This document shows, piece by piece, positions 57,297 through 64,000 of a DNA stretch of 64,000 nt. Below the pieces are notes generated by a model, which saw only the letters and a list, made by a program, of their open reading frames with translations, searched no databases and was not told the DNA's origin. The translations under genes were made by a program, and so were the position numbers. Source of the stretch: Candidatus Heimdallarchaeota archaeon (GTDB taxonomy: Archaea; Asgardarchaeota; Heimdallarchaeia; JABLTI01); NCBI GenBank assembly GCA_018238155.1, contig JABCTZ010000018.1:30885-94884 (forward strand), in the 5' to 3' direction. Every line of letters starts with the position of its first letter. Within the stretch, counting starts at the first letter, position 1.

Positions 57297-59917
57297 ATGA
57301 AAAAAAAACAATTGAAACCATTTTGGTAGTTGTAATAGTTGGGTTAACCGCTAGTTTTTTAATTAATACGAAAAGCACCAGTTTGCAGACAATTCTTAAT
57401 TTTGAACAAGCAAGTGATATTGATGGAAATATAACTAATGATTATCTTTACACAAGTTATTGGGGAGATAGTGTAATAAGAGAGAGTTTGTTTGTAGATT
57501 CAATTGCTTATTTAGCTTGTGGGGAGAATGGTTTAACTATTCTGAATATTTCCAACCCACACATACCTCAATTAATAATTACAATCCGCTATGATAATTT
57601 TAGCTTTAATGATTTCGTTCTATCAGACAACATCCTCTATTGTTACAATGAAACAATAATTTATCTTTTCAATATTGCAACTCCAGAAACTCCATCATAT
57701 ATTACTAATTATACAATTTTTCACCGGCTCTATGGTTTAAATGTTAAAGAAAAAATTGGTTATCTTTCATGTAGAAATTTAACTTCTACCGATGAGCTTC
57801 AGATTCTAAACTTAACAAATCCAGAGAATATAACAAGAATTAATTCATTTCACTATAGTAATCATCAAATCTATTTTGATCCAAATATTATTGAAATTAG
57901 CGAAGAATTCATGATTCTTAGTGAAGAATCTCAAACAGCATTTCTAAATTTATCTGATCTAATGAATATCTTCACTATCAAAACTTTGAGCAATTATTAT
58001 GTTCATTTTTTTGCCACTAATAAATTGCTGTTATTAGAATATCTTTCAGAAGATTATACTATTACTTGTACAAATATTTCCGTCTATGATAAGAACAATA
58101 TCATAGATATGACCTTAATTTCCTCACTATCTGTTAATTATTATCTAAGCTTTAATTATCAAAAAAACAACCAATTGTTCTTTTCTGGTATAATGGAATA
58201 TGATAGCTATCAAGAATATAATGATTGGTATAGAATTAGTGGGTACTTCCTAACTTGTTATATCTATCAATTAGATGGAAATAATTGTCTATCAATGAAC
58301 AGAACTGTTCATTTCAATAAAATACCTGAAGGAAGCTTATTTGCTTCTCGACTTTACAATATTGATGAGACATTTCGTCATACAGAAAATACAATATATG
58401 TTTTTGATGAAATAATCTATATAATTGAGGGTAAATACCATTTTAGTACGACATTAGGTTCAAGATTATATGTATCTTATGTTGATATAGATCGTGATGG
58501 ATTACACTCATTTTTAGAAGATACTTTAGGGTTGAGTGTTACTGAACCCGATACAGACAATGATTTGCTCGATGACGGGTTAGAATACTATGTTTATAGA
58601 ACTAATCCTGGAGTTTCTGATACCGATGGTGACGGATATTCAGATAACGAAGAAATTTATCGATGGGGAACTAATCCCTTAAGTAATATCGATAAACCAA
58701 GTATAGAGGATTTAGAACAGTACTACAATATTAACACTAGGGATGTTATTTTGTATATAAGCAGCATAATAGGCATTATAGCAATTATTGTTTACTTGGC
58801 TATATTAAATCATAACTCTACAAGGAAGAATCAGAAAATCTTCTTAATGTTGATTTCAAGATTTGTGTTTTTAGCTCTTTTTTTAGGCGCAGCTATTCCA
58901 TTTATTTGTCAGCAAGTGATTTATTCTGTAGCAGAAAACTATAGCTCAACAACAAGTATATTTCTTTCTGGCGCTTGGACGGAATATTACTCTGGATTCA
59001 CTTTTACAGGATTTGCTTCAGAATTAGGTTCATTCAATTCTAACATACCATTATTCGCATTTTTATCAATAGGATTTTTCTTTGGTGTCTTCCTCATAGA
59101 AGTCATTTTTGTACCGATAAATATTCTAAAAGAACAAGTAATCAAACAAAAAACTGGTGTTGAAATAACACTATTAGTGAAGAATGGTCTTTTGTTCTTA
59201 AGCATACTATTTGGTTTTCTCTGCCTTTTCTCTCTTTTTTCCTTCTTCAACGAAATTGAAAAAGGTGTTCAATCAGTTTTGGATCCTTTATTTTCCTCCT
59301 ACTTTACTTTAAATTGGACTGTCTGGTTCTTTTTATGTGTGCAAGTTTTTTCAATGCTATATCTGTTTACACAATTAACCTCATTTGATATTTCGAGAGC
59401 AATATTTTCAAGAAAAGAGACTGTTTCTCATTCATTATTTAGAATGAACAAAACATTATCTTCATTGAAAAAACGTCTTCATATGGGCTTAACTTTAAAT
59501 CTAATTAGAAGTTTTCTACTATCATCTATTGTCCCCCTTACACTAATTATAAGCAATTTTATACTATTTGATTCAGTATCATTAAATCCTAAATCTAGCA
59601 TTCCTTTCTTTATCATCTTAAGTTTATTTCCTGTATTCTATTTGATTTCTTATTTATTTAATATCTGTAAATATTACACCAACAAAAATATAGCTGTTTC
59701 GAAATTAGATAAAGTCCTTTCAAAAACGATAAATGATGGTAATTATAGATTTGTATATGCTTTTTGGCATTGGCGAATGATATTAGTAGTTCTTACTGAA
59801 ATTGATAATGAGAAAGCAACAAAAATTATTGCAGAAAAACTCTCTTCATCAACAATCAAAAAAGACTCTCTTACCTCTGCATTCTTAGAAAAAGTACAGG
59901 AAATTATCAATAAATAA
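57297..59917 (+). CDS. Propeller-like surface protein with polytopic membrane half (apparent frameshift)
   Basis: About 873 residues. The continuous frame begins at TTG 57323 and lacks a charged signal start. ATG 57297, with a GGGG ribosome site, reads MKKK and hits a stop after 10 codons; one more A in the A9 run (57300-57308) gives MKKKTIETILVVVIVGLTAS, an ideal signal. Then comes a diverged LVIVD-like propeller (about 50-400; 'AYLACGENGLTILNISNPHIP'), a calcium-binding stretch (DIDRDGLHSFLED, DTDNDLLDDGLE, DTDGDGYSDNEE) and, unlike its neighbours, about eight membrane helices from 480 to 790 plus a cytoplasmic helical tail. It may pass an outside signal inward. Confidence 0.65.
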
Positions 59918-60004
59918 CCTATAACCTACAAATCCAGTTGAATAAAAAAAAACAGAGTAAATATAATTAATATATTCCAATAGAAATAGTAAAAAAAACA
60001 AAGG

Positions 60005-60024
60005 AGAAGTGAATTTTCACTTCT
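60005..60024 (-). terminator. Hairpin terminator of the HTSHGSQ-family gene
   Basis: AGAAGTGAA-TT-TTCACTTCT stem-loop overlapping the stop codon of the gene at 60023; same sequence at 50765-50784. Confidence 0.65.
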
Positions 60025-61132
60025 ATCTTCTTCTTTTTTCAACGAAAATAATAGAGATAAATACTACTAATACTATTGCTGAGAATCCAATAATACTTGC
60101 TGCAATTGGAAGTTTACTTGTTGGTGTTTCACTTGAAGTAGTGGGAGTATCTGTTGGAGTTTCTGTAGGAGTGGGTGTAGGCGTTGGTGTAACTGTTGGA
60201 TCGCTCCAACCGGCTAATGTTGCCCATAACCACCAGGCGGCATAAGCTTTCTGATTTGCATTCAAGGGCTCACTATGAGCTGAACTGCAAGAATACCATT
60301 CATCAGGATTTGCTGTTTGCCAGTCTGTTGCCCAATTGGCATCCCGACTTGTATCATTATTTGAGTCATATGCACAGGTATCTGTAACCAATTTATCACC
60401 ATAATAATAACCATCTGGATCATAACACTCGATATCATAAAAGTCGAACAAGATTTTACCATGAGTATTGCAATGGGTTCGAATCTGCTCATTACGAAGA
60501 TGAACTGAACCTTCTAATCCACCACCATTTGTATGACCGGTCATATAAATAAAATCTATATTAGGATAATCTTCTTCCAAACCAACCATAAGACCAAGGT
60601 AAGTTTCAATATCTTCCACAGAACCGCCCACTTGTCCACACCAGGACCACATAACAACATTGACATCTTCATTTCCAGCAGTCTCGAGATAGACTCTTGT
60701 TCGGTTCTCCCATGTGACTCTATCAGGATTCCCCAAATCGCCACTTACAAAATAATCATCTAAATCTAGCGCTCCACCAGAGCCGCCTTCATTCCAATCA
60801 TATAAACCATCAGTGAAATTCGAAGGACCGGCTTGTGTTCCAACATAATTTTCTTTAAAATTAGACAAACCATTCATACCTGTGGTGATTTGACTTCCAT
60901 GCGAAGTATGTCCGTAAGCTATATGAAGAGTATTCTTTGCATTGATAATAGCTGAATCAGGTATCTGGTTTAATCGCACCATGTTCATTATTGTGTGATC
61001 AGCAATTATTGCATCAGCAGTTATTTTTGGTTGTTCTATCAAGGATGCGCTTTCACTTGAAGTATTAGTGAAACCTATCAATAGTCCCAAAATAATACAT
61101 ATTGTAATAATTTGTTGAATTTTAAATTTCAT
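60023..61132 (-). CDS. Secreted HTSHGSQ-family protein, anchored (copy 1)
   Basis: 369 residues: signal peptide, a globular domain (about 40-310), Pro-Thr stalk ([12 protein letters not shown]), membrane helix and EKRRR tail. Conserved-looking blocks: YGHTSHGSQITTGM (about 73-86), VVMWSWCGQVGG (about 157-168), FIYMTGHTNGGG, FDFYDIECYDPDG and a C-terminal WWLWATLAGW. The His/Ser, WCGQ and MTGH blocks recall the spacing of SGNH-type hydrolases, but that is a guess; I know the domain only as an uncharacterised secreted family. AGGTGGAAG precedes the ATG. A second copy is at the window end. Confidence 0.75.
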   Translation of the reverse strand: MKFKIQQIITICIILGLLIGFTNTSSESASLIEQPKITADAIIADHTIMNMVRLNQIPDSAIINAKNTLHIAYGHTSHGSQITTGMNGLSNFKENYVGTQAGPSNFTDGLYDWNEGGSGGALDLDDYFVSGDLGNPDRVTWENRTRVYLETAGNEDVNVVMWSWCGQVGGSVEDIETYLGLMVGLEEDYPNIDFIYMTGHTNGGGLEGSVHLRNEQIRTHCNTHGKILFDFYDIECYDPDGYYYGDKLVTDTCAYDSNNDTSRDANWATDWQTANPDEWYSCSSAHSEPLNANQKAYAAWWLWATLAGWSDPTVTPTPTPTPTETPTDTPTTSSETPTSKLPIAASIIGFSAIVLVVFISIIFVEKRRR

Positions 61133-61265
61133 TTTTCTTCCACCTTTAGATAATAAAAGAATATGTTTTCTTTACAATAAATAAATCTTTTTCTATTTTA
61201 CTAAAAATGCTCAAAATTTAGTAATCGCTGGATAAATTTGGCTTTTTTCTATTCCTACAAAAAAA

Positions 61266-61289
61266 GAAGGTAAGAATTTTTTCACCTTC
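61266..61289 (-). terminator. Hairpin terminator of the short LVIVD gene
   Basis: GAAGGT...ACCTTC stem overlapping the stop codon, followed on the minus strand by a T-run (61256-61265). Confidence 0.6.
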
Positions 61290-62835
61290 TTCTTTTATCA
61301 ATAATCATTACAGAAATCAAAGCTATTGATAATATTACTGTGAAACCAATGATACTTGCAGCAATTGGTAGAATATTGGTTGGAGAAGTAGTTGGAGTTG
61401 TAGGTGTAGTGGAAGGACTCTCACTAGGTGTTGGCGTTGTAGTTGGGGTTTCCGGGTAATCATTTGAATCTGTAGGATCTTTTCCGGCAGCTATTTCTAC
61501 GTTATCATTAAATCCATCGCCATCAGTATCTACATTGTTTGGATTTGTAATGTAGCCGTCTGTGCCTAGAATAACTTCCTCTCCATCAAGTATGGTGTCA
61601 TCATCGGAATCTGTGTCGTTTGGATTGGTGTGATGAGTGTTTACTTCCGCTCCATCAGTTAAACCGTCATCGTCAGAATCTGCATCATTAGGATTAGTGA
61701 TATATCCATCTGTTCCAGTAATAACTTCCTCACCATCAAGTATGGAATCATCATCAGAATCACTGTCAGCTGGGTCAGTATGGTATGTATCTACTTCTTC
61801 AACATTTGTTAGATCATCTCCATCGGAATCGAGATTAGCATCTGAAACAGTAGGATCAGTAAAGTATTTTGTAACCTCATCTCCATCAATGAGTCCATCA
61901 CTGTCAGTATCATTATTTAATGGATTAGTGATATATCCATCTGTTCCTGTTATTACTTCTTCGCCATCAAGTATGGTATCATCATCAGAATCATCATCAT
62001 TAGGATCAGTAGAATAAGTATTAATCTCTTCTAGATCAGTTAAGTTATCTCCATCTGCATCATAACCTGCTTTCACAATCTCAAGTCCACTATAATGTTC
62101 CACAACATAGGCATAGTTACCTGAAACAAAAACACCATATGCACTACCACCATCATTGAACTGTCCCACTTTTGTTGGTGATGTCGGGTCGGAAATATTT
62201 AGTATCTCCAGCTCATCAAAATCATCAGCAACATAAGCAAAATCACCTGAAATAAAAACACCATGAACATAACCACTATCAAAGAACTGACCCACTAATG
62301 TTGGTGTTGTCGGGTCGGCAATATTTAATATTTCAAGACCAGCACTACCAGCAGAAACATAAGCAAAATCACCTGAAATAAAAACGTCAAGAACCCAACC
62401 ACTGTTATTGAACTGACCCACTAATGTTGGTGATGTCGGGTCGGTAATATTTAATATTTCAAGACCATCAGTACCATCAGCAACATAAGCAAAATCACCT
62501 GAAACAAAAACATCACAAGCATAACCACCATCAAAGAACTGTCCCACCTCAGTAGGATTACTTGGATTGGTAATATTTATTATCTCAAGACCATCAGTAT
62601 AATCCGCTACATAGGCATAGTTACCTCTAATAAAAACACTTTCAGCAGAACCACCATCATCAAACTGGCTCATTCCTTTTAGAATGAATTGTGGAGCACC
62701 ATTTGGTTCAAGATTAGTAGTTCTCTCTCCAATCATTGCTTGTGAATAGCTAATAGACATTATTGTTGAAAAAAATACCAACAATGTTAAACTTGTTATT
62801 GTTATAGAAATCCTCTTATTTATTTTCAAATTCAT
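61282..62835 (-). CDS. 5-blade LVIVD-repeat surface protein with extended calcium stalk
   Basis: 517 residues from ATG 62835 (GGGAT 8 nt upstream). Signal peptide, only five LVIVD units (about 52-265; '[20 protein letters not shown]' type), then the same junction ([20 protein letters not shown]) as in the 14-blade protein, a long calcium-binding region with three near-identical '[20 protein letters not shown]' units, Thr/Pro stalk, membrane helix and DKRRR tail. Its propeller part is short and its stalk long, so it probably arose by blade loss from a 14-blade relative. Confidence 0.88.
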   Translation of the reverse strand: MNLKINKRISITITSLTLLVFFSTIMSISYSQAMIGERTTNLEPNGAPQFILKGMSQFDDGGSAESVFIRGNYAYVADYTDGLEIINITNPSNPTEVGQFFDGGYACDVFVSGDFAYVADGTDGLEILNITDPTSPTLVGQFNNSGWVLDVFISGDFAYVSAGSAGLEILNIADPTTPTLVGQFFDSGYVHGVFISGDFAYVADDFDELEILNISDPTSPTKVGQFNDGGSAYGVFVSGNYAYVVEHYSGLEIVKAGYDADGDNLTDLEEINTYSTDPNDDDSDDDTILDGEEVITGTDGYITNPLNNDTDSDGLIDGDEVTKYFTDPTVSDANLDSDGDDLTNVEEVDTYHTDPADSDSDDDSILDGEEVITGTDGYITNPNDADSDDDGLTDGAEVNTHHTNPNDTDSDDDTILDGEEVILGTDGYITNPNNVDTDGDGFNDNVEIAAGKDPTDSNDYPETPTTTPTPSESPSTTPTTPTTSPTNILPIAASIIGFTVILSIALISVMIIDKRRR

Positions 62836-63434
62836 GTTCAATATCCCTCAAATAGTTTTGATTTGAAATTGTTTCTATTACCTATTTAAATCTAGTTTTA
62901 TTCATTTTGAAATCAGCATACAATAACAATAGGGCTGCAGATTATTATAACCTCAACAGTAATTGGAATATTATAATTAATATACAAATCAAAGATCTTG
63001 TGATCAATCTATCTACTGTGGTGGGTTTACGGTTTAATGAGAGGAGGACCCGTTCTTCTTGTTCTCATAATTGTTATTTCAATTGTAATGAGAATATAAG
63101 CTATTTTTTGAAATAATCTTTTTACTTTACCAATATTTATTTCAAGAAAACAAACAATTTCCTATTCAATTTTACTTGTATAATATTCAACATTGAACTT
63201 GCAGATTAGTTTATTCTTTTTTTTCTGTTAAGCAACTATTCAAGATATACAGTCTTTTACTGAACACTATTTTTCCGTACATTGTGTTAGTCTTGCTTGC
63301 TTTAAAATATTAAAAAAAATTGATAAGAATCTCAATTTGAAAGAAATTTAGAAGCATGAATATTGGAATTAGTTCATTCAGTTTAAGATAGAGATGATTT
63401 CAATGCCTACTGAAAAAAAGAAGAAGGAGTTTTT
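62836..63434. other. 599-nt intergenic region
   Basis: No convincing gene. A 69-codon + frame (62907-63116) has no ribosome site and low-complexity content. A short imperfect inverted repeat (TTCTCATAATTG ... CAATTGTAATGAGAA, about 63059-63096) is the only structure. The left end holds the LVIVD promoter, the right end the T-rich tail of the last gene. Confidence 0.5.
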
Positions 63435-64000
63435 TTATTTTCTTCTTTTCTCAATAAACAAAACAGAAATCAATACAATTGATAGTATTCCTGAGAGACC
63501 AATGATACTTGTGGTAATCGGAAGATTATTGGTCTGTGTGGTGCTAGGAGTTAATGGAGGAGGTCTAGGTTGATTCCAGCCAGCTAACGTTGCCCATAAC
63601 CACCATGCCGCATATGCTTTCTGATTGGCATTTAATGGTTCGCTATGTGCAGAACTGCAAGTATACCATTCATTTGGATTAGCTGCTTGCCAGTCTAAGG
63701 CCCAATTGGCATCTCGAATTGAATCATTATTTGAATCGTATGCACAAGTATCAGTAACTAATTTATCGCCATAATAGTAACCATCGGGATCGTAACACTC
63801 GATATCATAAAAGTCAAACAATATCTTACCATTTGTTTCACAATGATCTCTAATTTGCTGATTTCGGAGATGTACAGATCCTTCTAAACCGCCACCATTA
63901 GAATGTCCTGTCATATAAACAAAATCTATCTCAGGATAATCTTCTTCTAAACCTACCATTAAACTAATGTAAGTTTCAATATCTGCAATAGAGCCACCCA
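63435..64000 (-). CDS. Secreted HTSHGSQ-family protein (copy 2, cut by window edge)
   Basis: C-terminal 188 residues of a second copy; the frame continues to base 64000 (GGSIADIETY, matching GGSVEDIETY in copy 1), so the start is outside. MTGHSNGGG, FDFYDIECYDPDG and WWLWATLAGW are the same as in copy 1, with most residues identical. The stalk is much shorter (about 12 residues), followed by a membrane helix and EKRRK. Tandem duplication with the 5-blade LVIVD gene between the copies. Confidence 0.8.
   Translation of the reverse strand, partial: GGSIADIETYISLMVGLEEDYPEIDFVYMTGHSNGGGLEGSVHLRNQQIRDHCETNGKILFDFYDIECYDPDGYYYGDKLVTDTCAYDSNNDSIRDANWALDWQAANPNEWYTCSSAHSEPLNANQKAYAAWWLWATLAGWNQPRPPPLTPSTTQTNNLPITTSIIGLSGILSIVLISVLFIEKRRK

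Noticed and set aside
61637..62017. Plus-strand 126-codon Ser-rich frame
   Set aside because: It is the antisense of the Asp-rich calcium stalk; the Ser-rich content follows from Asp/Glu codons read backwards.

Overview
The window is an AT-rich, gene-dense archaeal chromosome segment. Evidence for Archaea: Shine-Dalgarno sites of the GGTGA/GGAG type, many TTG starts, TATA-like boxes about 26 nt before leaderless starts, T-rich 3' ends, and type-I surface proteins built as signal peptide, beta-propeller or Ig-like repeats, Thr/Pro stalk, one membrane helix and a basic tail. The mix (PlsY-like acyltransferase, RING-like membrane proteins, many TPR proteins, expanded LVIVD propellers) fits an Asgard lineage, perhaps Heimdallarchaeia. 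That placement is inferred from gene content only. I see no rRNA, tRNA, CRISPR array, transposase or phage gene.

Layout. 0.1-11 kb: a surface Ig/FN3-like protein, PlsY-like acyltransferase, ChrB C-domain protein, a TPR protein overlapping no one but following a YcaQ-type DNA glycosylase, an orphan FtsX/MacB-type permease and an S9 peptidase. 11-24 kb: TPR proteins, cupin, two DegV paralogues around a DUF4332-like protein, an operon of RlmN/Cfr-like radical SAM enzyme + isochorismatase-like hydrolase + thioredoxin-reductase-like flavoprotein, an acetamidase, and then a decayed patch (flavoprotein duplicate, broken zinc-ribbon membrane gene, frameshifted secreted protein, nucleotidyltransferase tail). 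24-44.5 kb: two secreted proteins, SWIM + SNF2 pair, a TrmO / alpha-toroid / GyrI-like / UvrA2-like run, a wHTH regulator, flavodoxin, APH-like kinase, M23 peptidase, and a sugar-type symporter + adenylate-forming enzyme + acetyltransferase operon.

44.5-64 kb is a surface-protein island: three LVIVD-propeller proteins with calcium-binding stalks (14, 14 and 5 blades), a propeller protein with a polytopic C-terminal half, two copies of a secreted family with an HTSHGSQ motif, LRR proteins, and remnants. It is stitched with short DNA repeats in the 5' and 3' flanks, which suggests growth by duplication and loss.

The most distinctive signals are: (1) a series of genes in which one missing base, usually in a homopolymer near the start codon, separates a good start/signal peptide from the body of the gene (13740, 22094, 22714, 57297; also 56905), either assembly indels, decay, or slipped-strand phase variation; (2) two membrane-anchored RING-like paralogues, one with TAG exactly at the conserved Trp; (3) LVIVD propellers with 14 = 2 x 7 blades; (4) a UvrA2-GyrI-toroid module.
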